Positions 46,893-59,452 are shown, counted from the stretch's first letter. The stretch is DNA of 64,000 nt from Diadema setosum (GCA_033980235.1 CM067072.1:25044192-25108191), one strand, 5' to 3'. Notes: a model not told the origin generated them from the sequence alone. Numbers and translations are program-made.

Positions 46893-47904
46893 CGTGAAAT
46901 CTGGTAGATCTAAATCTGGTGGTCATGTGAATAATTGAAAGACTACAATATTAATGTCACTGAATTGCAAACACAAAAAACAAGTATATCTAGACAAAAA
47001 GTGGTAATGAATCTAAATATATATCCACTGATTAATAAGGTGCTCAGACAAGAGCATTTGCACTAAAACACAAAAGAGAGGATGTATTCTCATTTCAGTC
47101 TGTTTTGTGGAGAGATAGACAGACATGACTGAATTAATTGTCATTTAAATGCCGAGACATACATCTCAAACAGTGAAAAACATAACCTCCCGCATAATTT
47201 CATATTTTCAGATTCAATGTGTAAGAACAGGGAGGTGGGGTTCTTATCTCCCTGTTCAGAACCAGACACCTAACACTGTACTACTCAGGAAGACAGGGCC
47301 CACTATGGCCTTCAAGGTGCAAGGTTCAAGTAATAAATAGGATGACGGATTGATAGTACGAAGGAGTAGACTCTAATAGTGTTGCAGCTTTTCATAGGAA
47401 GCTATACTGGGATGGTACACAGTGACATCAAAGGCAAACCGACGGAGTGTATTCACAGATAGCAAATAAAATAATATAGACCCACTAACGTACACTACTA
47501 GTCTAGGTCTACTCAATTATCAGATTATACAAATAAAAATTTTGCCAGGTGCAGGTAATGATGAGTAACTTTAATACTAATTTCTTACCATTTTAAGATA
47601 TTGTACTATATCAAACTCTACAGGTGGAGTCTGCTTTGAACAACGCCGCTGCTAATCAGCCCATTGTATTATTGTTTAGTAGAACTCTAACTTGTTAGGT
47701 TCTACACGATGTCGATCTAGGCCCTAGCGTAGCAGACCCGATAAGGCAGAACCACATAGAAATGAATGTATGGGACTAGGCTGACGCAATATGGTGCAAG
47801 TTCGACAGTTTCCCACCCTACGGTCACTTCAACGTTTATCTCTGGCACAAAGTATAACCCTACATCTTTTCTGGTCTATCTTATTAATCATTACTGACGC
47901 TTAC

Positions 47905-48100
47905 CTGTAAGTAAATGTGTATGGACGGCTCACTTCTGTCGTAAAATGTCTTGATCTTCTGCTTCAGTCAGAGCACATTTCTGGAGATATGAACCAGTGT
48001 AACGCCCTCTTGTGACAAGTAATAGCGCAATGAGTGAATTCACGTTCCGTAGGCTCGGAAAAGCTGAAGCGTATTTATTCTCAAGACCTACCTGAATTGA
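47905..48100 (-). other. possible 5' non-coding EIF2B3 exon and promoter zone
   Basis: On the minus strand, ACTTACAG|GTAAGC at 47,905 looks like a strong donor. The coding exon 1 acceptor sits about 1 kb downstream. A short upstream reading frame (47,930-48,148) runs through the same stretch. The exon start is not determined, and no TATA box or initiator stands out. Inferred only from splice-site logic and distance to the ATG. Confidence 0.3.
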
Positions 48101-48119
48101 CGCGGTCATTCTTCGTCCT

Positions 48120-48287
48120 CCTTTTCCTCCTTTTTCTCTTCTCTTCATTTCTTCTTCTTCCTTTCTTCTTCTTCTCCTTCTTCTTCTTCATCATCTTCTT
48201 CTTCTTCTTCTTCTTCTTCTTCTTCTTCTTCTCCTTCTTCTTCTTCTTCTTCTTCTTCTTCTTCTTCTTCTTCTTCTTCTTCTCCTC
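48120..48287. repeat. (TTC)n microsatellite
   Basis: About 150 bp of TTC units with rare TCC and TCA interruptions, just upstream (on the minus strand) of the putative EIF2B3 promoter zone. Confidence 0.95.
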
Positions 48288-51059
48288 TACGACTGATACT
48301 TCCTCTCATTCTCCATGAATCATCATCATGATCTCCATTTTTGTCATTTTTTCTGCTTCTTCTGCTTCTTCTTGAGTCTCCCTATTTTTCTACAACTCTA
48401 TGTAATTATGTTTTCCCCTTCTCATTCAGTGTCATGATCAATGTCATTCCTGCTCTTCTTCCTCCCCTTCTCCTCCACCTCAGGGCGGATTTTTTTTTTT
48501 TTTTTGAAAGGGGGTTGACACAATGACAATAGGTCATAACAAGCAGAAAAAAAAGTCTTCACTTTTTTTTTGCTACCACTTTCCTCCTTCAGTCGGCTCA
48601 CAAGTAAAAAAAAGTAAAATAAGATAAAATAAAAGAATATAATAAAAGTTCTTCACATTTTTGTTCCGTTGGGCTGAGCCTGAGACAGAGACTGTCCTAT
48701 AGGAACATAGCTACTGTGTGAGTCTGCACACAGTCATGATGGCGTTTTGGGTTTTTTTTTCTGTGCACACCGCAATTTCACTTTGCAGCCCAATTGGGGG
48801 GGGGGGGGGGGGGGAGTTAAACCCACCCTTCCCCGTAGATCCGCCACTGCACCTCTTTCTCTTCCGTATTCATCTTACTCCTCCTGGTCTTTGTTCTTTT
48901 CCTCTTTACATAGATTTCTATCAGAGCGCATTCAAGCTTATCTTTTTCGTGGGTGCCCTTTTTTTTTAACAATAGTCCAAAATAATGAATTCATATGCAT
49001 GTTCTTTTTTGTTTTAATACATTTTACGATCTGTTTTCTATGAATCTGTATCGACACCAAACTTGCGTTATTGGAAATAAAATTTCATTTGAATTGAATT
49101 GAAATGGAAGGCATTAGTTTTACAAAAGCGCTATCAATGACCCATGCTAGTCAAAGTGGGTGCCCTCCGTCTGACAAAATATTTTATTATGTACTTGAGC
49201 ATATTCATCCATTTATTTTGTGAGGTGCATATTCCACTTCATTTTAAAAGTCTCGACAAAGATGACAACGTCAACTTTCCATAATTAACGCATTTAAATC
49301 CTGCGTCGGAGGTACACAGAGTTACTTTATCAAAAGCTAAAGCCATTAACGACCAGGCTGTTTGCTCCCTCTCTTAATTCTTAGAAAAAAAAAGAGGATC
49401 AAAATTATATCCCGATATTCTATGTGCTCAACAACGAGACCTCGTGTCTTAATCTGAATGTTTTATTCGTTTGTTTGTGTTTACGTGCTTGTGTATATAT
49501 GTTTTGTTTTGTTACTGTGTCTTTTGCCAGTGTTAGCAGAGCAACGAAAGTTGGTGATTTTCACTTGTTGAAAATCAGCGAACAGGGACTTCAGGTCAAC
49601 CAGTAGTCGATTCATTAGAACTTAAATAAACAAACAAGAACATGCACGTACATGCTTGTTCTTTTTATAGTTTTTTTTTTATAGTTTTTTTTTTCTTTAA
49701 GAAATTTGCTCTTCATTTGGCGAGTCCATCAGTCCAGTCCAGTCCACGGACAATCACAGTACATGAAGTATATCATACACATCAACATACTACTCAAGCA
49801 CACATTTCTACTGTTTGTAATAATTTTATTACGGATATAAATGTCACATAGATATCGTTATTACTCTTTATAAATCAATAAAAAGACGTACCGACATATT
49901 GTAATATAAATATTAATTGAATTGAAAACTTTCAACATTCATCTTCTTTCTCTCTTTTTTTCACTTCTTGTTTGACGCAGAAGAGAAAACAGTTTTTTTT
50001 TTTATCTTGAACCAAATAGTGCTGAAGCGTAGTATTACACAGGCAAAAAAAAAAACATGAAAACGTTTGATCTCTGTTGATAATCACGCTAAACAAACTT
50101 TGCAAAAACTAGCCGAACTTACCACCAGCCCTCGATGTTTTATGCAAACCCTTTGTATATCAGAGACAGGCAACTAACTCTTCACATCTTTAAAATTCAG
50201 CAAATTCACCGAGGGTTACACACCGCCGTCCCTCAATATCTGAGTTTACTACGCTTGAAAAAAAAATCGTGAAAGACTTCTCAATATTCTGCTACACATT
50301 GCTTCATGATCTCGTCATTTTTCAAAGAAGCATGAGTCTGTCGTGCAAGATTATACCTATCACGCATCGGTTTCCTTTTCCTCCAACGAGTGGTCTGTAA
50401 ACTTAGCGAGCAACGGATTCAAAACGACACTTATAGTGCGACGAACATCAACACCTTTGCAATAAAAAAATAAAGAATACATCAAGAATCCCTCACTCGA
50501 TATAACCTACCTAGCTCATCAAGTAATGGTGACTTTGATAGGAACTTCTCTGACTGCAGTAACACTACATGTAACTGCTCTTTCAGAAAGCAGGTGTAAG
50601 ATTCATCATTGCGACTTGCAAGACAAGTTGCATAACCGGACTCGTATTCTCCTCATGGAGTTGACGATTCTGAAATGAACACTCCGAGCATCTGTGCTGT
50701 ATACCTATCTATACACAGTAGACTACCAGTACTTCAACAGAATAAGTTCTTCCAAGACACTGCCAATTTCTTCTTAATATTCACTGATGATCTAGTTCCG
50801 TATATGGACTCTTCGAGCTCCTCAACTGCCAATCCAAAGGCATGCACGCAATTTTATCAGAAATTCGACACTCAATATTTTGTTTTGGTAATTTTTCCTC
50901 CCCCTAATGCCTCAGGCGCTACCTATGGACTTTTAATGGGCCGTTATAGTTTAAACGAATGTTGTCAAAAGTTTGATTTGGCCATTTACAAGGAAACACG
51001 GAACACTACCCAATGTACAATATATCACTAACTTGTGGGAACCAGTGCGTTACCTTAGC

Positions 51060-51245
51060 AATCAAAACACTTGATCACAATAAATCGGTAGATATCGTTG
51101 CTGATATGCCATTTGATCAATATCGTTGGGTATTGTTACCATGGTTACTGATACGCCATTTGATCATAATCATTGGGTAACTTTGCTCATGCGATATTTG
51201 ATCATTATGTCGTTAGATATTGTTGCTAATATCAACTTGTTCATA
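51060..51245 (+). repeat. degenerate ~50-bp tandem repeat
   Basis: Three or four diverged units around GATATGCCATTTGATCAATA, GATACGCCATTTGATCATAA and GCGATATTTGATCATTATG, with CGTTGGGTATTGTTACC between. Confidence 0.55.
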
Positions 51246-51820
51246 TCTGTGAATAAATATTTATTTATTATGATATTATGATATAATCATATAACAATTT
51301 AGTATATATTAATAGATTATAGTATGATTACAATTAATTTATGATAGCAAATGCTTATTTTATTAATGATTACGTTATTTGATCATGATTATATCCGTGG
51401 ATATTGTTGGTAACACGATGTACGTCGTGTGATCATATGAACAACTTGATATTTCTTTGATTAGTTTTTCTTATGGTGAGATGTATTTGTCAATATTTTC
51501 TACCGCAAGCATGGCCGGGACTGTCACTACCATCCATTTCCGATCGTCTTAGCTTCTTCTCTTCGAGATTCTGAAATCATAACCCTTCGGGTCCTTTGAG
51601 TGTGATTAGCACAGAAAACCCATTTAGTGTTGTACACACTGTCCGTGGCACAGAAAGGGTTAACTTTATACATGGATAGACTTTACACAACCAACAAGGT
51701 TTCAAGACACTGGGTTAAGATTTAGGCCTATCATCTATGAGACTATCCTATGCGGATGTCAGCAGCAAAGAGTACAACCTCATACAGCAGGTTTGTCTAC
51801 AAAGGATTAATATCGTTATA

Positions 51821-51999
51821 CAGTGCACTCCCGTCATAAAGAAGTCCTTGTGACCGGCGGTTTTCTTTCGTTATTTTCAAAATTTCGCTATAGGGGAACA
51901 GAAGAGTACGTGATAGACGATAATCCTTTGACTTGAATTTTTACTTCGTTGTAACGAGCATTTCGTTATAATCGTGTTCGTTATAACGGGAGTGCGCTG
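51821..51999. mobile_element. pogo/Tigger-like MITE, third family
   Basis: TA, then CAGTGCACTCCCGTCATAA at the left, and TTATAACGGGAGTGCGCTG at the right (followed by CA, so one TA is mutated). The interior has further CGTTATAA repeats. Confidence 0.72.
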
Positions 52000-53109
52000 C
52001 ATTGACATGATTGATATACCACTGTAGAATGTACAGTGGAAAAAAAAAATGGCCCAAAGAACGTAAGAGGCGTTATCCAAAAGGCATCATGGTTACTGAA
52101 TACAAATCTGTGATGGTCATGATTTCCCCTGTCCGTTTGTCTGTGATGATCTAGTGACGGCTTGTTCAATTCAGTCCACCTGTTCCGATTGAATGCGCTT
52201 CAACACTGGAGTCCAGGATGCGTTAGTTGTTGTTGCTATATCGAACAAACTTTGGGCAAGCTTTCTGGTTGTCAATAGCAACCTCTGTCATAAAGGCATG
52301 TATAATTATGATTTGATGAAGTTACAATGAAATATTTGTATTTTTGACTCACGAGGATATACATGAATAATGAACAAATTAAAATTAGCACTTCATGATC
52401 AGACGCTACGGTCTTGTGGGAGCAACAACCGTAGTGATGTCGTAGTAATACATGTGGCTTGCTTAGTAGTAGCAAAAGGAAAGGTAATGACTTTACTTAA
52501 AGGCGCGAAGTGATATCACTCACAACAGAGAGAAGGTTTAGTGCCCTCCAATACATAACATCACAGGTGTAAAAGGTCCTTTTCTGGAATCAAGGCTAAG
52601 GCAAATCTGGTCATGCTTGAAAACATTCGGTTACAATGTTCACATTCAGTATGGAATGTGCAGGCGTCGCACATTAACAATATACCAACTCAAATTCATC
52701 ATCATTATATACCAATCCATGGGGACTAATCAATATGTATGATTTGTTTGAATTTTTCAACAAGGATGGCAGATCCATACGTGTCGAATAACAATGATAA
52801 TGATGATAATAATACTGAGTAATAAAAGTAATAATGCTTATGATGATTATAATAACAAACATATTTGTGATAACAATGGTAATGATAATGATAAAGATCA
52901 TTTTCTGTTATATATGTATAATCATTATTAGAGTATTAACCAATTGTATTCCTTTTCCAAAGTCGGTTTCACATGAACAACAGCAAGCATACACTCATTT
53001 AAAGCACGCTTGACATCAACTCTAGAAGTTTTGTAGTACGAGCGCCAGATTTTATGATGTTATTTGCACGAAATAAATGGTGTTTAGCGGACGATCCTGT
53101 TTTGCTATA

Positions 53110-54445
53110 CAGTGTGCTCCTTAAAAAAAAAATGTAACCGAAGTTCAAAGGTCATATATGTCAAGAATACATAGTTTATTCTTGTGAAATGTTTACTACA
53201 ATACGAAGTAACTCATCAACTTTAATTTGACACCTTGCTTGCGCCTACATTGTTACGGGTTCCAGAGTTAGGGTCCTTCGAAGGTTAAGGGTGCAGAACC
53301 TACTTTTTCCAGGTTTTGGCTTGTAAAGTACATGTATCCTTACAAAGTGCTTGAGGGTCATCAACTGCTGAGGAGGGATTTCCAGAGGAGGCTCAACTTT
53401 TCAAGGTGGCTCCTTCCTGCGAAACCTTGCTGTTGGCGACGGTGCCACATTTAGCATGGACGGGAAAGTGAACACCCACAATGTCGTCGAGTATGCGGCT
53501 GCAGGACATCCACCAGAGTTCAATTACGACGTATACACTATGAGCAGACAAACATGGACCGTGCGGGCTGGCCTAGTGTGTGGAAGTGGCCAAATAATTG
53601 GATCATTCTTCTTCACCAGAAACATGAAAGGTGGAATGTACTTAGACTTGATCAATGAGGACATTGTGCCCCAGCTGGAAGAAAACTTTGAAAGACAGGA
53701 TTGAGGAGTGTTCCGGCACCTTTGGTGAGTACAGGATGGTGTTCCAGCTCACTGTCTTCGAGCTGTCTATGAGAGGCTGGAAGAGCTACTTGGCCAATGC
53801 ATAATAACCTTCAATCATGAGGCGGAATGGCCTCCACGACCTCCTGACTTCACATCCTGTGACTTTTTTTCCTCTGGGGACACCTAAAGAGCAGAGAATA
53901 CACATCCCCACCACGTGATCTGAATGACTTGCAGGCGCGTCTTCGGCATGAGATTGATGTTCTTTGTCATGATCTCGCAATGGTTAGAACAAGAAGAGCA
54001 GTGCGAGACATGCAGCGTCGTTCACAGCTTTGTGTCGACAGGGGAGGTGGACACGTCGAAGGTGTTGGTGCATAAAAGGTAAGGGCTGAATGATGTGCTT
54101 ACCAGAGATTGTAACTTACAATCATTCGCAAAATGTTAACAGAGGGGATGTCATTCCATTAAAACTTGGAGTGAAAAACAAACGATTAAACAAAAAAAAA
54201 AGTTACAGAAAAGTTGGTTTCTTACCTTACAAACCAAAAACTTGGAAAAAGAAGGTTTTGTACCCTTCACCTTCGAAAGACCCTAACTCTGTGATCCGTG
54301 ACGATGGTGACGCAAGCAAGGTGTTTAATTAAAGCTGATGAGCCACTTTGTATCTTAGTAAACATTTCACTAAGAATAACCAATGTATTCTTGACATAGC
54401 TGACCTTTGAACTTCGGTTGCCTTTTTTTTTTTTGTAACACCCTG
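53110..54445 (+). mobile_element. Tc1/mariner-superfamily transposon, decayed copy with long inverted repeats
   Basis: A 1,336-bp element flanked by TA on each side (53108-53109 and 54446-54447). The ends are CAGTGTGCTCC and the inverse of CAGGGTGTTAC. Beyond these, the two ends are inverted copies of each other for roughly 230 bp with scattered differences. The shared blocks include AACCGAAGTTCAAAGGTCA, TATGTCAAGAATACAT and CCTTGCTTGCG. The interior is a broken transposase gene. This is much longer than the ~30-bp repeats of standard mariners, but long repeats occur in some members of the superfamily. Confidence 0.9.
53370..54073 (+). pseudogene. mariner-like transposase remnant
   Basis: The plus-strand reading gives RRLNFSRWLL, then DGATFSMDGKVNTHNV, then LINEDIVPQLEENFERQD, then QDGVPAHCLRAVYERLEELL, then EAEWPPRPPDFTSCDFF, then LWGHLKSREYTSPPRDLNDL. 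These are the DDE transposase blocks, with aspartates at the three expected sites (D of DGATF, D of QDG, D of PPD). The last two are about 36 residues apart. The gene is dead: a frameshift lies near 53,445, an in-frame TGA near 53,702, another TGA near 53,732, and a frameshift at a seven-T run near 53,870. Each segment is readable on its own, so decay looks moderate. Confidence 0.87.
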
Positions 54446-54497
54446 TACATGTGTAGGCCGACTGTGCAGGATGATGTTGACACGTACCGCTGAAGCT

Positions 54498-55509
54498 GGT
54501 ATCTCACTGAGCGGCGAACGTTTGCGAACGTTTACGAACGTAGCAAATTTGAGATTCGCCAACTTTTCTGACGAATGTTTGCGAAAAATCAAAGTTCGCT
54601 TCTGCCATTAGCGACAGTTAGCGACTTTTAGCGATGTTTAGCGACAATTAGCAACACTTTAGCGAATGTTTGCGAAAGTGTTTGCGAACACGGGTGGCGA
54701 CTATTAGCGAATGTTAGCAAATGTTAGCGACAATTTTGCAAATGTTAGCGACAGTTTTGCAAATATTAGCAACTGTTTGCAAATCCTTTGCGACAATTTT
54801 GCGAATGTTCTTGGACCTAGAAAAGTACCAGGCGATTGTGTATAGTAATACCCATAAAACAACATAAAACCTTCCACTGAATTCAGATCTCTTGTGACAA
54901 CCGTTCAAAATGGATTTCCAGGATATGGAAATAAATTTTCTACCAAAAAGAGGCTCAAGGTGTTGCTATCCTTGAAGAGCTGCTTTGTCAGGCTAACTGC
55001 TACAGCTATTTTGTGCAGCATAAGAGAAATAAAATAAAGAAAAACAAGAAAGGAAGAAGAAAAGAAAGGGAGTCAGAGAGTGCTTGTTGCAGAGGACAGA
55101 CTTTAGTCAATATGAAAAGCTTTTGAAGCAATTACAATCATGGTGGAGATGTCAAGAGCTTCAAGAACTTTCTTAGAGTGGAACCTTGTCTGTTTCAGAA
55201 GCTTTTATATAGGAACCATGTGGTTACTTGTTCGCTAGCAGTGGCGAATCATATAAAAATGTTAGCGACACCGTATTACGACCGTTTGCGAATTCTTACG
55301 AGTGTTTTGCGAATGTTTGCGAATGTTTGCAACTGTTAGCGAAAATACAAATTCGCAAAGGTTCGCAAAGAAATTTTGAACATGTTCAAAATTTCTTTGC
55401 GACAAGAAAAACTGTTTGCGACAATAAAAACCGTTTGCGAACTTTTACGAACCCTGGCGAATTCCCAAATTCGCTACGTTCGCAAACGTTCGCCGCTCAG
55501 TGAGATACC
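54498..55509. mobile_element. 1-kb foldback element built from GCGAA/TTAGCGA repeats
   Basis: The left end is GGTATCTCACTGAGCGGCGA and the right end its inverse, TCGCCGCTCAGTGAGATACC. Both arms continue into degenerate short repeats such as TTTGCGAACG, TTAGCGAC and TTTTGCGAATG (54,510-54,815 and 55,255-55,490). The middle, 54,815-55,255, is ordinary single-copy-looking sequence. No coding region. Confidence 0.85.
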
Positions 55510-55896
55510 CCCTTACGCGTTGCTTGTTGGAATACAGTCACCACTATACCATTGAGGAAATACAATGGTGTGTAATGTAATGTTACGTTCGATGCTAAGA
55601 GAGTAATCAAGTTACTCTAGTGTGTGTAGACATGCAGCAGCTAGCAAAGTCAAGCAACAATTACGGAGAAAGATTTCGAGGTATACATCCCCATTATGAA
55701 AGGATCACAAACAGGTGAAGTGGACTTAGATTGAATTAAAACATCAAATCAACAATAGTGGTGTTTTTCCGAATAACGACACACGATTCAGTCAATAATT
55801 TGTTACCATTTCAAACCTGGAATTCACTCTACTAATCTCACAACTTACAGAACAATAGAGTAAAAAAAAAAAAAAAGACAAGACGAACCTGCACCA

Positions 55897-55897
<1 letters not shown>

Positions 55898-55945
<48 letters not shown>
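55898..55945. repeat. (TG)n microsatellite
   Basis: About 24 uninterrupted TG units. Confidence 0.95.
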
Positions 55946-55946
<1 letters not shown>

Positions 55947-56006
55947 GTACTGTCTGTACAAAGTCGTTGCAAGTTTTCTTCGCGCACTGTGCATACAGCA
56001 TTTGCG

Positions 56007-56086
56007 CTATATACTTAAATCCAACCGCACAATCGTGCTTACTGCTCTATATACTTAAATCCAACCGCACAATCGTGCTTACTGCT
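56007..56086 (+). repeat. perfect 40-bp tandem duplication
   Basis: Two identical 40-bp units starting CTATATACTTAAATCCAACC. Complete identity implies a recent duplication or recent homogenisation. Confidence 0.9.
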
Positions 56087-58826
56087 TACCAATCAATGTT
56101 ATCTGTGCAAGTGAGATCTGCTAGAAGGACATTACTGTGATTGCTGTTTGGACACAAATATTTTATGAACACGAACACACTTTGGTAATGAATTGGAAAG
56201 CAAAACTGGGATTATAGGGGAGTACTGTCGGGAAATGGGAGTGATTGACCCGGGAGCATTTTAGCGTTATTACAACACCCTGTCAACTTGCCTGTGAAAT
56301 CATGCGCCAGACGGACACATCTATCTAACTATGCACATAATAGTTTGTTCTAAAATTGTAAATCAACTCCGTTCTATTGAACGAGTTTGTTGTCTTGTGG
56401 GACGTAATTAGTTCAACCCCCATCCGGAATGACAAGAACGTACCCTTGCTTGAAACCCTATAGAATTTTGATATACTAGATGGCTCCTTCCTTCATAACG
56501 TTCCGGCCCAGGCACTTTATTGTGATTATACATAATGATAATACATTGTAGATACTCAATGACCTTTTCCAAACTGGAAACGTTCAACCCAGGCTACCAC
56601 TGGCGCATATGTGCTGAACGACACCATGTTGATGTAAACTTCCCATAATACCATATGTGTATATACCACTGATACTAGCTGAAGAGGAGCGTTTGATTGT
56701 TAACATTGGTAAGTGCCATGACAGGGCTCGATCAATCGGTATAGGCCTAGACCTTGTTGTTGCACGTTCAGCGTGCATCCACTGAATTACGACTCCTTCA
56801 CAACACATGTAAAATTTTACAATAATGGAGCTACAAAGTTTTAGGGACACAGCAAACCATGTGCATGTATACCGATTAGAAAAAGAGTGTTGTTGGAAAT
56901 TGCAATTCGACCACTGAGGTATAAGATAGTGTATCTCCCAGTTTAAGTGTAGGACCATTGCGGCATTTAAACTTGTTCTCCATAAAAGTCAACAATGTAA
57001 AAGTCAATGCAATCGTCGCAAAACTTTTCAGGAAGTAACTGGGAAACCACAATTTGAAACACATGTGATGCTGAATCCACACACCACATTCCAGGTTTGT
57101 GATTTGCGCTCAGCAGGTTCTTAACATAATTCTCTCTGGACCAGCGTATGGAAATGCCGTGAACATTAATGTATGTAGACATGTACCAAGAGTAAAGATG
57201 GGGTTTAAGGGAGCAGCCCCGCCCCCCCCCCCCCCCTACGTGTCACACAAGGGAGGGTATATAGTAGCAGGTGGTAGGTGACACAAGGAATGAAGAATAC
57301 ACTGGAGAATTCCAGGGTACCGATGTTTCTGTGCTGTTCACTTAAAGGAGTTTAACTTGAACTGCGATCAAAGGTCATTACACCGACGGAAAAAATTATA
57401 GCATTCGAATAAAGAAGTGTGAATCACGAAAAGTTAGAGGAATGCAGGTATTTCTTGCGCACGGCACCATTCAACGATTAGACCCTATATGCATGCGATG
57501 AATACATTTTGAAAACCAAACGATACACCCCCTTTACATGGCAACAACAGATGACCACATCTATGAAAATATACAAAGTCTTTCACAACAAGGCAAAAAA
57601 GATCATGGTACTTTCGGCAAAGTTAATCTGAATAACATGAATGTTCAGTGAGTTACCAGCTGATAAGACACAACAGATAGGGCAGTGCGCGGCTTATTCT
57701 CACCAAGGTTTTTTGATTTAGAAAAGCAAAAGTAGATAACAAACAAATTACGTAACTCAGACGAATATACTAGCAAAATAGACTCTGATGATAAACATGA
57801 GTGACTCGAATGTGTTCAGACTGACACTGGCTATACAATTAAAGTTTACTGAAATGACCACCATTCGCGTGAAAACTCCGCGTGTGTCAATCAAAGGCAC
57901 TTTAAACCCAGTCGAAACCAGTCGATATGTGTATCATTCTCCGCAGCGAAAAAAGCTTCAGCTTTGATTAATATCTCCCTGTCGTAGTCGTAGTCTTCGA
58001 TATCACCGCAATGTTCACTTACTGTGATGTTGATGTGGATAATTTAGAACATCAATAATCCTCACTAGACGTCTCTATATCACAAAGCTGTCGGCGTCTT
58101 TGACATTGTGGCGTTTACTGTTTATGCATAAACTCCTCAGGTGAGATGAAGTGTTCCGGGTAACCAGCCTGGGTAATTGATATTGTGATGCCATAGACCG
58201 GATAGGGATATCAACTTCTAGTATCTTAACCCATTATTGCACAAATATCATTTTCTATCTAAAATGTCTGCTCGATTAGACCTCTCTAGGTATAAAACAC
58301 AAAGAAAAAGATAATCACTTCATTAGAAAAAAACTGTGACCGCTGGTCAATTGCACTACTGGCAGCAATTACGGCAGATACAGTCCGTTTTCTGCCTGAT
58401 CTCTACGTAAGGACAAGTGTGTTTCCTTCGCTGTCTTGTCTTGTCTTGTTTCGTTTCATTAAAAGGGGGCGCACTGAAATATCATTTGCGCGATGAAGAC
58501 GGGAAGCATTATCGTTTTGAATTGTCAAGTGTTGTTCCAGGAGAGTTTTCAGTGAAGATCATAGTTTTTGTGAGGGTGTTGGAGGGAATGTGAGCCTGCT
58601 TTGAATTAGGCGGGACTCGTTTTCTGCAGCTCTTGCACCTCCATGTCAACCGTCCTCTCACAGACTCTGCCGTCATTGTCTCAGTGGTCCAAATCCGCCT
58701 ATCGGTCTAGATTCTTTTGCTCTTGATAAACTGTGTATTGTATACACAAAAAGAAAGATCAATGCTGAAGAGAAACATCAGCGTCCACTTGTTTACTAAA
58801 AATCTACCGGATACTCTGGCCAGACG

Positions 58827-59452
58827 TCAGACATAGTGACATTCATACATTTGTCCGTCGTCGCCGATATCGATTTGAAAAAACGTCGACGCCTGCATCT
58901 CGTCCATTGGGTTCATGTCGACAGAATGTCCCGAAATGGCGAACATGTTTTCGTTCTGGTGTGGGTGCGCCATTCCAAACTGTCCATGCTCGTCATATCC
59001 GTCCTCCTTGGAAGGTTTTCGGCTCAGCACACCCGTGCCCGTCGTGGCGCGTGTGCTGTACTTCGTGACGCTTCCGCTCGACTTGCTGGCGATCACCGAG
59101 GCGTCGAAGTCGTCGGCGGCCTCGAAGTCGCGCGAGACGGCCCTGTCGAAGGAGAAACCATTCGAGATGGCGCTGCCGCTCTGTCGATGAGAGATGACGG
59201 GGTTGTCATCCCTCATCAGGTAGCCGTTGGCCGTCGTGCCGTTGCCGTTGACGTTGTTCGGTGCACCACAGTGGTTCACCGCGGGGGTTCCGTTCGGCTG
59301 CTGAGGCAGCATGTGGCGTGAGTCTGCCTGGTCGTGCGCGGCTGAGACGGTGAGGTAGAGTGGGGTGAAATGTTTCAGCTGCACTACGCGTTCCCCGTCG
59401 CGGTAGTGTACGACCTCGGTATTAGCACCACATGACTGCACGCATGCATGAC
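58827..59452 (-). CDS. arrestin-domain gene, terminal coding exon (disordered tail)
   Basis: 208 residues plus stop, opening GHACVQSCGANTEVVHYRDG after the acceptor TTTTGGCAG|GT. The tail has Asn/Gly runs (NNVNGNGTTANG), a Ser/Thr cluster (SKSSGSVTKYSTRATTGTG) and an acidic end (FQIDIGDDGQMYECHYV). The exon is clearly richer in G+C than its surroundings. I see no transmembrane segment and no PPxY. Confidence 0.88.

Noticed and set aside
48034..48318. Phe-rich frame over the (TTC)n tract
   Set aside because: A product of the microsatellite; equal open frames exist in the other registers.
50675..51031. 118-codon plus-strand frame
   Set aside because: Non-repetitive and among the longer frames, but matches no family I know and has no convincing promoter or splice context. 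Kept as unsupported; cDNA would be needed.
58836..59321. 161-codon plus-strand frame
   Set aside because: Antisense shadow of the arrestin-gene terminal exon, open because of its G+C-rich codon use.
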